Part shown: one piece after another, positions 8,723 through 16,177 of the stretch | Numbering within the stretch: the stretch's first letter is position 1 | How the letters are laid out: every line of letters begins with the position of its first letter | The notes under the pieces: generated by a model | Database searches by the model: none | What the model saw: only the letters and a program-made list of their open reading frames with translations | Told to the model about the DNA's origin: nothing | Assembly: GCA_964655225.1 (NCBI GenBank) | Contig: CAZZMB010000042.1 | Location: 1 to 18,470, forward strand | Length of the DNA stretch: 18,470 nt | Reading direction: 5' to 3' | Origin: JAFMKE01 sp964655225 | GTDB lineage: Bacteria; Bacteroidota; Bacteroidia; Chitinophagales; UBA8649 | Translations under genes and position numbers: made by a program

Positions 8723-8741
8723 TTTTAAAGGAAAAAGCCGA

Positions 8742-8749
8742 CAAATATA
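8742..8749 (-). promoter_or_regulatory. Possible -7 box of the dinB-dnaE unit
   Basis: On the minus strand 8749-8742 reads TATATTTG, a perfect TAnnTTTG. The start would be near 8735, about 53 bases before dinB. The best -33 candidate (TTTG at 8768-8765) is only 15 bases away, shorter than usual, which is why confidence is low. The box overlaps the first base of the regulator gene. Confidence 0.35.
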
Positions 8750-9486
8750 TGCATTTATTTGCAACAAATCTTAAATTTTTACGAAGAAAATATAGCTGGT
8801 CACAACAAGTTTTGGCCGATAAGCTTAATATGGGGCGATCTACCATTGCTGATTATGAACGCTCTAAATCTGAACCGAGTTTTACTTTACTAATTCAGGT
8901 AGCGGAAGTATGTCAGGTATCGGTTGATGATTTACTTACTAAAGACCTCTTGCACGAAAGTTATCAAATCATTAAGAACAGGAACATGAAGGTCTTGGTT
9001 GTCTCAGTCGATAAAGATGATAATGAGGGTGTTGAGCTAGTCAGTAAAAAAGCAGGTGCAGGATACTTGATGGGCTATTCTGATCCAGAATTTATTGCAG
9101 AATTACCCAAGATTCAGGTCCCTAAATTACCCAAAAAGACACTTCGTGGATTTGAGATTACTGGCTTTTCTATGTTACCTATCGAGCCTGGTTCTATTAT
9201 CATTGCTTCTTATCTAGAGGATTATGAGCATATAGATAAAAAACGGCCACACATCATTGTGACAAAAAATGAGGGGATTATATTTAAGCATATTCAAGAT
9301 AAGGGTGTCGATATACAGGCAATTTCGAGTAATTCTGAATACTCCGCGTACTCGATTCCTAAAAGCGAAATTTTAGAACTTTGGCAGTACGAGGCTTACT
9401 TTTCTTTTGTTTATCCGGAGCTAAACACTATCGGCCGATTAGAAAAGAAGATGGATGTTTTATTAGAAAAACTTTCAGTAGATTAG
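8749..9486 (+). CDS. XRE-family S24 (LexA/UmuD-like) self-cleaving repressor
   Basis: The protein has 245 residues from ATG 8749. Residues about 5-63 are a helix-turn-helix of the XRE type (LRRKYSWSQQVLADKL, MGRSTIADYERSKSEP). After a linker, the S24 peptidase half has a plausible cleavage site in KKAGAGYL (Ala104-Gly105), nucleophile Ser141 in ITGFSMLP and base Lys180 in GIIFKHI, the expected Ser-Lys dyad. The last 20 residues form a charged helix that could be a coiled coil. Family knowledge: RecA filaments on single-stranded DNA trigger self-cleavage and so relieve repression. Inference: it represses itself and the divergent dinB-dnaE pair. Unlike classical LexA the DNA-binding domain is XRE rather than winged helix. 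The frame extends upstream to ATG 8671, but that would overlap dinB, precede the predicted transcription start and lack family similarity. Confidence 0.85.
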   Translation: MHLFATNLKFLRRKYSWSQQVLADKLNMGRSTIADYERSKSEPSFTLLIQVAEVCQVSVDDLLTKDLLHESYQIIKNRNMKVLVVSVDKDDNEGVELVSKKAGAGYLMGYSDPEFIAELPKIQVPKLPKKTLRGFEITGFSMLPIEPGSIIIASYLEDYEHIDKKRPHIIVTKNEGIIFKHIQDKGVDIQAISSNSEYSAYSIPKSEILELWQYEAYFSFVYPELNTIGRLEKKMDVLLEKLSVD

Positions 9487-9506
9487 ATTCCTCACCGACA
9501 TTTCAC

Positions 9507-10637
9507 CTAGAGTAAACGGTCAGCATCGATCATAGTAATCCAGCACTTCATTTTTTTTTGAATGACTTTAAAATGATGCTTGTCTTCCTCTGTAACAAAA
9601 GTAATTGCTTCCCCTGAGTTCGCTGCTCGTCCAGTTCGCCCTATTCTATGGATAAAGTCTTTAGGTGATCGAGGTAATTCATAATTAATTACATGAGGTA
9701 AAAAATTGATATCTATGCCCCGAGACAGTAAATCTGTCGATACTAATACATTCAAATTACCCGCTTTAAAATCAAGTAAAGCATCATTTCTTTTGCCTTG
9801 ACTTTTCTTGCTGTGAATAGCTTGGGCATCTACTCCATTTTTCCGCAATTTATTGGCTACTAAATCTGCTTGATAAACAGAAGAAGTAAACACCAAGACC
9901 TGCTTCCAATCATTACTTTTAATTAAATGCCGAAGCAAAGGGCCTTTATTTGCTGGTGAAACCCAATAACCCAATTGCTTAATCAAGTCCACCGTTTCCT
10001 TTTCAGCTTCAATCTTAATTAGGCACGGATTCTTAAGTAAAACACTTTCTATGGTCTGTATTTCTGTACTTAAAGTGGCCGAAAACAACAAATTTTGACG
10101 TTCAGTGGGTAAGCGTTCAAAAATTTGATCCATTTCCTTTTTAAATCCCAGGTTTAACATCTTATCAGCTTCGTCCAATACCAAAGTGTTAAGTCCATTA
10201 AAATGGACTGCATTGTATTCGACAAGCTCCAATAAACGTCCAGGAGTAGCCACCAATACGTTGACGTGCTGCATCCCCTTCATTTGTGGATTGATAGACG
10301 CTCCGCCATAGACGGCCATTGATTTAAATCGAAACGGTAAGTCTTGCGCAAATGACTGAAATACTTTTTCCACTTGACCTGCTAATTCTCGAGTTGGAAC
10401 AAGGACTAAAACATTAATATGTCTATTCTTTGTACTTGTTTTACCTGCTAAGTTTTGTAAAATAGGTAGCACATAAGCGGCTGTTTTTCCCGAACCTGTG
10501 GGTGCAATGCCCAATACATCTTTGCCTTGTAAAATAAGGGGAATTACCTGCTCCTGAACTGGCGTTGGTTTTTTATAAGATTGCTTCTCAAGCGCTTCGA
10601 TTAAATAAGACGCCAGCCCTAAAACTTTAAAAGGCAT
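9507..10637 (-). CDS. DEAD-box ATP-dependent RNA helicase
   Basis: This 376-residue helicase unwinds short RNA duplexes or remodels RNA-protein complexes in the cytoplasm, typically in ribosome assembly, RNA decay or cold adaptation. The motifs appear in order: Q motif (YKKPTPVQ, 21-28), Walker A APTGSGKT (45-52), PTRELA (81-86), TPGR (131-134), DEAD (155-158), SAT (186-188), then VFTSS, STDLLSRGID and HRIGRTGR in the second RecA-like domain. There is almost no C-terminal extension after the core, so the RNA-targeting tail of RhlE or DbpA types is missing and I give no subfamily symbol. It converges on the S24 gene with only 20 bp between stops and no visible terminator, so read-through antisense is possible. 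Upstream lies a good promoter (10661-10691). Confidence 0.93.
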   Translation of the reverse strand: MPFKVLGLASYLIEALEKQSYKKPTPVQEQVIPLILQGKDVLGIAPTGSGKTAAYVLPILQNLAGKTSTKNRHINVLVLVPTRELAGQVEKVFQSFAQDLPFRFKSMAVYGGASINPQMKGMQHVNVLVATPGRLLELVEYNAVHFNGLNTLVLDEADKMLNLGFKKEMDQIFERLPTERQNLLFSATLSTEIQTIESVLLKNPCLIKIEAEKETVDLIKQLGYWVSPANKGPLLRHLIKSNDWKQVLVFTSSVYQADLVANKLRKNGVDAQAIHSKKSQGKRNDALLDFKAGNLNVLVSTDLLSRGIDINFLPHVINYELPRSPKDFIHRIGRTGRAANSGEAITFVTEEDKHHFKVIQKKMKCWITMIDADRLL

Positions 10638-10660
10638 AAAAGGATTTTTGTTTTCGCTTT

Positions 10661-10691
10661 CAAAGGTAGCACTTAATAATACAGGCTACAA
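10661..10691 (-). promoter_or_regulatory. Promoter of the DEAD-box helicase gene
   Basis: On the minus strand TTG (10691-10689), 20 bases, then TACCTTTG (10668-10661) match the Bacteroidota consensus exactly. The start would be near 10654, a leader of about 17 bases before ATG 10637. Confidence 0.6.
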
Positions 10692-10870
10692 TAAATTTGC
10701 CTGCGCATCACTTTCCATTACCCTCCTTCTTTTTGTCGGAGCTATTTGGCGTTTTTCAGATAAAATGATCATTTATGTAAAAGGGGGAATCAATGCTGTA
10801 TATTGTGCAGTAAAGCAAAACACTAAAAAATAGCTTTTAAAGCTTAGCCAGGTGAAAAACAAAATTACGT

Positions 10871-11539
10871 ATGCAAAACCTCGAGGTCATTCATGAAAAC
10901 AATGATTATCTGGTCGTCAATAAAAGGGCAGGACTCATCAGTGAGCAAAGTGCTTATGAAGATGTTACAGTGCAGGACCAAGTATTTAATCACCTTCTAA
11001 AAAGTAAGCCAAAGCCTTTTGTTGGAGTCATTCATCGCCTAGATCGAGTGACAAGTGGTGTTTTAATTTTTGCCAAGAAGAAAAGTGTTTTGGTGGCCTT
11101 TAATCAATTGTTTGCTAGTCGGAAAGTGCAAAAAACCTATTTGGCTATTGTCAAAAACAAGCCACCCAAGAACAAGGACACTTTAGTTAACTTTTTATTC
11201 AAAAATAAGCACGAAAAAAGAGCAGATATCGTCTCAGGAAAATCAAAAAATGGCCAGGAATGTATCTTGTCTTATGCGCTTATTGGTGAAAATGGGGCGA
11301 ATTATTTACTTGAAGTAAAACCAAAAACAGGTAGATTTCATCAAATAAGGGCTCAATTGGCCCATATAGGGCTTCCAATTGTAGGGGATGAAAAATATGG
11401 ATCTGACCAAACATACCTCCCGCTATCTATTGGTCTACATGCCTGGAAATTAAGCTATAATGAAGCTAATCACCCCAAAATAGTTACTTACAAATCCCCA
11501 CTTCCAAAAAATGATTTTTGGCTATTTGAGACAATTTAA
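10871..11539 (+). CDS. RluA-family RNA pseudouridine synthase
   Basis: This 222-residue cytosolic enzyme isomerises specific uridines in rRNA or tRNA to pseudouridine. The catalytic Asp58 lies in the signature GVIHRLDRVTSGVLIFAK; other family marks are YLVVNKRAGL near the N-terminus, KTYLAIV after the catalytic loop, and GRFHQIRAQLAHIGLPIVGDEKYG. No N-terminal S4 RNA-binding domain is present, as in RluA- and RluF-independent short members, so the target site cannot be named. It starts at ATG 10871 after a 233-bp gap it shares with the divergent helicase. I could not find a convincing TAnnTTTG for it. The gene is followed after 83 bp by the cold-shock gene, which has its own promoter. Confidence 0.9.
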   Translation: MQNLEVIHENNDYLVVNKRAGLISEQSAYEDVTVQDQVFNHLLKSKPKPFVGVIHRLDRVTSGVLIFAKKKSVLVAFNQLFASRKVQKTYLAIVKNKPPKNKDTLVNFLFKNKHEKRADIVSGKSKNGQECILSYALIGENGANYLLEVKPKTGRFHQIRAQLAHIGLPIVGDEKYGSDQTYLPLSIGLHAWKLSYNEANHPKIVTYKSPLPKNDFWLFETI

Positions 11540-11568
11540 TTGTTTTTAAAGCTTATTTAAGCTAACTG

Positions 11569-11600
11569 TTGCATAGTTTTAGTAGGAAATTGTATCTTTA
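11569..11600 (+). promoter_or_regulatory. Promoter of the cold-shock gene
   Basis: TTG (11569-11571), 21 bases, then TATCTTTA (11593-11600), one mismatch from TAnnTTTG. The predicted start near 11606 gives a leader of only about 17 bases, much shorter than the long thermosensing leader of enterobacterial cspA. A small inverted repeat AGCTTA-TT-TAAGCT lies just upstream at 11550-11563. Confidence 0.5.
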
Positions 11601-11622
11601 CACTTCACCCAATATAATAATC

Positions 11623-11814
11623 ATGAGTAACGGTACAGTAAAATTTTTCAATAATGCGAAAGGATTCGGATTCATCACCCCAGACGACGGAGGAAAAGAT
11701 GTTTTTGTTCATCAAAGCGCATTAACTAGCGACATAACTGAAGGAGATAAAGTAAGTTTTGACGTTGAGGAGAGTGAAAAAGGACTTAATGCAGTAAATG
11801 TTGAAGTAGTTTAA
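11623..11814 (+). CDS. Cold-shock domain protein (CspA family)
   Basis: This 63-residue single-domain OB-fold protein binds single-stranded RNA and DNA and acts as an RNA chaperone. RNP1 is KGFGFI (13-18) and RNP2 is DVFVHQSAL. The start GTVKFFNNAKGFGFITPDDGGKD is typical, and the length is close to the usual 63-70. The frame extends upstream to ATG 11569, but those extra 18 residues would be upstream of the predicted transcription start, so ATG 11623 is used. Transcription ends at the strong hairpin 27 bases after the stop. Confidence 0.95.
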   Translation: MSNGTVKFFNNAKGFGFITPDDGGKDVFVHQSALTSDITEGDKVSFDVEESEKGLNAVNVEVV

Positions 11815-11841
11815 TTAGCTATTTTATAAAATATTTATATG

Positions 11842-11872
11842 AAAAAGCCTGTCAAAATTGACAGGCTTTTTT
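11842..11872 (+). terminator. Rho-independent terminator after the cold-shock gene
   Basis: AGCCTGTCAA and TTGACAGGCT form a 10-bp stem around a tiny AA-centred loop (effectively GTCA-AAAT-TGAC), flanked by five A and six T residues. The A and T flanks extend the stem and make it potentially bidirectional. Confidence 0.92.
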
Positions 11873-12179
11873 GATTTTGGCACAATTGGGTGTAGGCCAA
11901 AAAAAAACAGAAGACTACCCAACAATGAAATAGATAGATAAGAGTTGTTTTAACTCGGTATTCTAATCGGTGAAAAGTTATCAGGAGTATTTGGTCTACA
12001 TTGGTCCATTTAACTCCAATTTGATAAAGATTAGTTACTCAATTTCCATTACTTTAAAGTAGACATGATTTCCTTCTGCGGACTTCAATAAAAAACTAGA
12101 ATAGGACTGAACAATCATTCTTCTATGTCGTTGAATATTTAATCGGTTTTAAGTAATTTAGTACTTCAAAATATACAGT
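11873..12179. other. Intergenic stretch without a gene
   Basis: No plausible coding frame on either strand and no tRNA. It holds a perfect 12-bp AT-rich palindrome TACTTTAAAGTA at 12050-12061. No TAnnTTTG element was found in front of the gene at 12180, so that gene's promoter is unassigned. Confidence 0.6.
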
Positions 12180-15100
12180 ATGCTCAAGATGAAGAATATT
12201 ATAAGTTTGGTTGTTATTTTTAGTTGTTTAATTACTTCAAGTTTTGCTCAAAACAAGAAAGAAGCAGCAAAAGAGAAAAAAGATGATGGCAGTGCATTGT
12301 TCAGTGGTTTAAAATTTAGAAGCATCGGACCTGCATTAATGTCCGGTCGAATTTCGGATATCCTTATCCATCCCAATAACGAAAACCTGTGGTATGTAAC
12401 AGCGGGATCTGGCGGAGTTTGGAAAACAGAAAATGCAGGAACTACCTGGAAATCCTTGTTTGATGGACAAAAATCCTACTCTATAGGCTGCGTAGCCCTA
12501 GACCCTCAAAATCCTGAAATAGTTTGGGTAGGAACAGGTGAAAATGTAGGTGGAAGACACCTTAGTTTCGGAGATGGAATATATAAAAGTGAAGATGGTG
12601 GAAGTTCATGGGAAAATATGGGCCTCGAAAAATCAGAGCACTTGTCAAAAATTGTCATTCACCCAAAAAATGCGAACATTATATGGGTCGCTTCACAAGG
12701 ACCACTTTGGAGCGAAGGTGGTGAGCGAGGAGTGTATAAATCAACCGATGGAGGGGAAAATTGGAATCGCACATTGGGCGATGATGCCTGGATAGGTGCT
12801 ACAGATCTTCTTATCGATCCAAGAAATCCAGATTTGCTATATGCAGCTACTTGGCAACGTCAACGAACAGTTGCTGGCTATATGGGCGGTGGTCCAGGTA
12901 CGGCTATTTACAAGTCTATGGACGGAGGTGAAACATGGGTAAAATTATCCAATGGTTTACCCACAAGTAATATGGGTAAAATTGGCTTAGTACTCTCTCC
13001 TCAAAAACCAGATGTGGTCTATGCAGCTATTGAATTGGATAGAAGAACCGGTGGTGTGTTTAAAAGTGAAAATAAAGGAGCATCTTGGAAAAAAATGAGT
13101 GATGCAGTTTCCGGAGGGACAGGACCTCATTACTACCAAGAACTATTTGCCTCGCCGCATCATTTTGATGAGATATACTTAGCTGATAATTACATGCAGG
13201 TATCTTTTGACGGTGGTAAAACCTTTGAAAGAATGAATGAGGAAGAAAAGCACGTGGATAATCATGCGGTTGCATTCAAGCCGAATGACCCCAATTACAT
13301 TTTAGTAGGTTGTGATGGAGGGTTGTATGAGAGTTTTGATAAAACGAAAAACTGGAAATTTATCGATAATTTACCGCTCACACAATTTTACAAAATCGCA
13401 GTAGATGATGCGAAACCTTTTTATAATGTGTATGGGGGAACTCAGGATAACAATACGCAGGGAGCGCCATCCAGAACAGATAATATACATGGCATAACCA
13501 ATGCCGATTGGTTTGTCGTATTAGGAGGTGACGGTCACCAACCCGCCACTGAACCCGGAAATCCAAACATTGTATACGCTCAATGGCAGCAGGGCAATCT
13601 AACTCGCCACGACCGACAGAGTGGGGAAAATGTTTATATCAAACCTCAACCTGAATTAGGCGAAAAGACGGAGCGTTACAATTGGGATGCGCCTGTTTTG
13701 GTGAGTCCGCATAATCCAACAACTATTTATCATGCTTCGCAGCGTGTTTGGAAATCAGTGGATAGGGGAGACTCTTGGCAAACAATTTCTGGTGATTTAA
13801 CAAAAAATATAGAACGAATCCAAACCCCATTTTATGGAAGTAAACAAAAATGGGACAACCCTTGGGATATCTATGCGATGTCTAGTTACAGTACAATAAC
13901 CTCTCTATCAGAATCTCCTAAGCAGAAAGGTTTAATTTATATAGGAACGGATGATGGTCTTATTCAAGTCACGGAAGATGGCGGAGCAAACTGGCGAAAA
14001 GTGGATTTTTCAAAAATTACCGGACTACCGAATACTGCTTTTGTCAATGATATCAAAGCTGATTTGTTTGATGAAAATATAGTTTATGCCGTTTTCGACA
14101 ATCATAAATACGGAGATTACAATCCCTACTTGTTTAAGAGTACAGACAAAGGGAAGAATTGGTTGAACATGGTAAACAATCTACCTGAACGAACTTTATT
14201 ATGGCGCATTGTACAAGATCCTAAGCAAAGTGATCTAATGTTTTTAGGAACCGAGTTTGGCGTGTATTTCACACTTGATGGCGCAAAAAAATGGACCAAA
14301 TTATCGGCGGGATTGCCCAATATTTCGGTACGTGATTTGTGTATTCAACAAAGAGAAAATGATTTGGTTGTCGGCACCTTTGGACGGGGTATTTACATCT
14401 TAGATGATTACTCTTCACTACGAAGCTTTAACCTGAACAATAACGACCAGGAGGCACAGTTGTTTGAGCCACGAGATGGTTTGTGGTATATCGAACGTAG
14501 AATATTGGGCGGAAGGAAAAAAGGTGCTCAAGGAGATAACTACTTTACAGCTGATAATCCAGCGTATGGTGTTGAGTTCACTTATTACCTGAAGGATAGT
14601 TTACAATCAAAAGAAACCTTACGATTAGAAAGGGAAAATGAAATGGAGGAAAATGGAGGGATAGTAGCTGTACCTGAATGGGATATTCTAGAAGCTGAAA
14701 ACAAGGAAATTCGGCCGAGTATATGGTTGTTTGTTTATGATAATGAGGGTAAGATTATTCGAAAGCTTAAAGCCAAAAATAATAAAGGATTTAGCCGGGT
14801 GACTTGGGATCTTATGACTGAATCTATCTATACCTTGTCGATTGAAGACATAGAAAAAGAAAGAAAAGGCTATCGTGTAGGTCCTGCATCCTATTCAGCT
14901 CAACTTTTTAAGAAAGTGAATGGGAGTTTTATGGAGTTATCTGATCAAGTATCCTATGAAGTGAAATCGATTAAACATAATTCTTTATCGGGTAGTGCGT
15001 CTGATGATGTAGTTAAACATTGGAAAAATATTATGACTATTCGAGCAAAAACAAACGACTTAGTTGCCGACTTTAAGGAAGCTAACAATACTATTGATTT

Positions 15101-15443
15101 GATGTTATTTGCTTATGAAAAGGCGGTAAAGAGGGATGAGAATTTGTTGAATGAAATGCTTCAAGTTAAAGCACAAATGAATGATTTGGAACTCAAGCTC
15201 ATGGGGAGTGAAATACGAGAAGAAGTAGGCGAAAAAAATGAATATCCAAGCATCTGGACCTACATTTGGGGGGCGAGTTCAAACGGTTCTACATATGGAG
15301 CTACAACTGCTCAGTTGAAATCTTTAGCGAATGCTCAAACGCTTTTAAAGCAGATGAACTCAAAGCTTCAAAGCATTGGAGCTGCAATATCTCCTTTTGA
15401 ATTACAATTAAATAATATTGGCGCTCCGGCGATTAGGGAGTAA
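12180..15443 (+). CDS. Secreted sortilin/Vps10-like Asp-box beta-propeller protein
   Basis: This 1087-residue exported protein starts at ATG 12180 (an ATG three codons on at 12189 is equally possible). Residues 1-23 are a signal peptide with cleavage SFA|Q, followed by a Lys/Glu-rich stretch. About eleven Asp boxes (SxDxGxxW) are visible, for example at 83-90, 137-144, 188-195, 246-253, 296-303, 526-533, 598-605 and 654-661. They occur in two clusters and imply one or two large beta-propellers of the sortilin or GH74 type. FGRGIYILDDYSSLR at about 734-748 closes the propeller and is characteristic of this family. The C-terminal third holds a beta-rich part (GFSRVTWDLM) and a helical region. 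Such proteins are often annotated as glycosyl hydrolases, but I see no catalytic pair that proves it, and a binding or peptidase-associated role is as likely. No obvious type IX sorting domain is at the C-terminus. It is a monocistronic gene. Confidence 0.85.
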   Translation: MLKMKNIISLVVIFSCLITSSFAQNKKEAAKEKKDDGSALFSGLKFRSIGPALMSGRISDILIHPNNENLWYVTAGSGGVWKTENAGTTWKSLFDGQKSYSIGCVALDPQNPEIVWVGTGENVGGRHLSFGDGIYKSEDGGSSWENMGLEKSEHLSKIVIHPKNANIIWVASQGPLWSEGGERGVYKSTDGGENWNRTLGDDAWIGATDLLIDPRNPDLLYAATWQRQRTVAGYMGGGPGTAIYKSMDGGETWVKLSNGLPTSNMGKIGLVLSPQKPDVVYAAIELDRRTGGVFKSENKGASWKKMSDAVSGGTGPHYYQELFASPHHFDEIYLADNYMQVSFDGGKTFERMNEEEKHVDNHAVAFKPNDPNYILVGCDGGLYESFDKTKNWKFIDNLPLTQFYKIAVDDAKPFYNVYGGTQDNNTQGAPSRTDNIHGITNADWFVVLGGDGHQPATEPGNPNIVYAQWQQGNLTRHDRQSGENVYIKPQPELGEKTERYNWDAPVLVSPHNPTTIYHASQRVWKSVDRGDSWQTISGDLTKNIERIQTPFYGSKQKWDNPWDIYAMSSYSTITSLSESPKQKGLIYIGTDDGLIQVTEDGGANWRKVDFSKITGLPNTAFVNDIKADLFDENIVYAVFDNHKYGDYNPYLFKSTDKGKNWLNMVNNLPERTLLWRIVQDPKQSDLMFLGTEFGVYFTLDGAKKWTKLSAGLPNISVRDLCIQQRENDLVVGTFGRGIYILDDYSSLRSFNLNNNDQEAQLFEPRDGLWYIERRILGGRKKGAQGDNYFTADNPAYGVEFTYYLKDSLQSKETLRLERENEMEENGGIVAVPEWDILEAENKEIRPSIWLFVYDNEGKIIRKLKAKNNKGFSRVTWDLMTESIYTLSIEDIEKERKGYRVGPASYSAQLFKKVNGSFMELSDQVSYEVKSIKHNSLSGSASDDVVKHWKNIMTIRAKTNDLVADFKEANNTIDLMLFAYEKAVKRDENLLNEMLQVKAQMNDLELKLMGSEIREEVGEKNEYPSIWTYIWGASSNGSTYGATTAQLKSLANAQTLLKQMNSKLQSIGAAISPFELQLNNIGAPAIRE

Positions 15444-15528
15444 TATAAATAAAACAAACTATCATAAAATAAAATAGTAGTATATGTTTCATAATGTCTG
15501 TTTTATTGAATATCCGCATTAGACGCAT

Positions 15529-15556
15529 AAAAAAAGAGAGTCTTTCAACTCTCTTT
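15529..15556 (-). terminator. Rho-independent terminator of tRNA-Asp
   Basis: On the minus strand AAAGAGAGT and ACTCTCTTT form a 9-bp stem with a 6-base loop, followed by a run of T (complement of the A tract from 15529). It begins three bases past the mature tRNA end. It may also serve the plus-strand gene ending at 15443. Confidence 0.8.
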
Positions 15557-15559
15557 GTG

Positions 15560-15633
15560 CGGTCTGGACGAGACTCGAACTCGCGACCCCCTGCGTGACA
15601 GGCAGGTATTCTAACCAACTGAACTACCAGACC
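15560..15633 (-). tRNA. tRNA-Asp (anticodon GTC)
   Basis: The minus strand folds into a full cloverleaf of 74 bases. The acceptor GGTCTGG pairs with CCAGACC, the D-arm contains AGTTCAGTTGGTTAGA, the anticodon stem-loop is CCTGC-CTGTCAC-GCAGG with anticodon GTC, and the T-arm has GAGTTCGAGTCTC. The discriminator base is G, as expected for aspartate. The 3' CCA is not encoded and must be added by the CCA-adding enzyme. The gene stands alone, with its own promoter and terminator. Confidence 0.97.
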
Positions 15634-15670
15634 AAAATATTCTCCTCAATAATTAATTATTTGAGGACTG

Positions 15671-15700
15671 CAAAGATAGTCGCTTTTTTATTTCATACAA
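15671..15700 (-). promoter_or_regulatory. Promoter of tRNA-Asp
   Basis: On the minus strand TTG (15700-15698), 19 bases, then TATCTTTG (15678-15671) match the consensus exactly. The start would be near 15664, leaving a leader of about 30 bases. An inverted repeat TCCTCAA/TTGAGGA (15643-15667) lies across the start and leader and may be a processing hairpin. Confidence 0.7.
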
Positions 15701-15703
15701 TAG

Positions 15704-16096
15704 CTAGTTCTCTTTTTTTGAAAAAAAACTCCAAGCAATTCCCAGCCAGCCCAAAATGAAAGCTAGACCGCCCAATGGGGTAATCGCGCCGAGCCCTTCT
15801 GGAATTATAGGAAATGCGGAGCGCAGAGCCAAGATGTAAAGAGAGCCACTAAACAACACGATACCTATTACAAAATTATAAAAACTCCAAAGGCTTAGTT
15901 TCACACTTATTTTATCTGCTAATATCAATACGATAAACATACCAATTCCATGAATGAAATGGTATAAGCTAGCTGTTTTGAAAATAGATAAACCATAATC
16001 ATTTAAATAAGGTTTTAATCCATGCGCACCAAAGGCACCCACTGCCACTGCTATTGCCATCATCAATGCAGCTATACTAAATTTAGATTTGTTCAC
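15704..16096 (-). CDS. DUF423 family small membrane protein (YgdD/TMEM256-like)
   Basis: This 130-residue inner-membrane protein has about four transmembrane helices (roughly 6-24, 42-60, 68-90 and 100-123). Family marks are VGAFGAHGLK (19-27), a helix with LYHFIHGIGM, VLFSGSLYILAL, and ITPLGGLAFILGW near the C-terminus. Biochemical function of the family is unknown. The start codon is GTG at 16096: an in-frame TAA lies just upstream with no ATG between, and the next ATG codons (residues 12-13) would cut into the first membrane helix. It is divergent from the next gene, 81 bp away, and ends just in front of the tRNA-Asp promoter. I see no terminator of its own. Confidence 0.88.
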   Translation of the reverse strand: MNKSKFSIAALMMAIAVAVGAFGAHGLKPYLNDYGLSIFKTASLYHFIHGIGMFIVLILADKISVKLSLWSFYNFVIGIVLFSGSLYILALRSAFPIIPEGLGAITPLGGLAFILGWLGIAWSFFSKKEN

Positions 16097-16151
16097 AACT
16101 TGTAGTTTATAAGCTTAATACTCAAAGTTCGTTACTTTCTTTTTCAAAATT

Positions 16152-16159
16152 TAATTTTG
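16152..16159 (+). promoter_or_regulatory. Minus-7 box (TAATTTTG) of the gene at 16178
   Basis: TAATTTTG is a perfect TAnnTTTG with predicted start near 16165, about 13 bases before the GTG. No exact TTG is found 19-21 bases upstream (TTCG there), so support is partial. Confidence 0.4.
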
Positions 16160-16177
16160 TTCTAAATATTTATTCTC

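Noticed and set aside
8671..8748. N-terminal extension of the S24 regulator
   Set aside because: It would overlap dinB and precede the predicted transcription start; the helix-turn-helix family begins at about ATG 8749.
8757..8769. Inverted repeat ATTTG-CAA-CAAAT as a second operator
   Set aside because: Arms of only 5 AT-rich bases inside the coding sequence, different from the 8702-8722 dyad; likely chance.
10648..10833. 61-codon plus-strand open frame
   Set aside because: It overlaps the helicase promoter, has no recognisable family, start signal or compositional support, and ends before a separate gene. Treated as chance.
12050..12061. Perfect 12-bp palindrome TACTTTAAAGTA as an operator
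   Set aside because: AT-rich, single copy, more than 110 bp from the next gene and not near a recognisable promoter; could be chance.
15433..15618. 61-codon minus-strand open frame
   Set aside because: It runs through the tRNA-Asp gene and its terminator.
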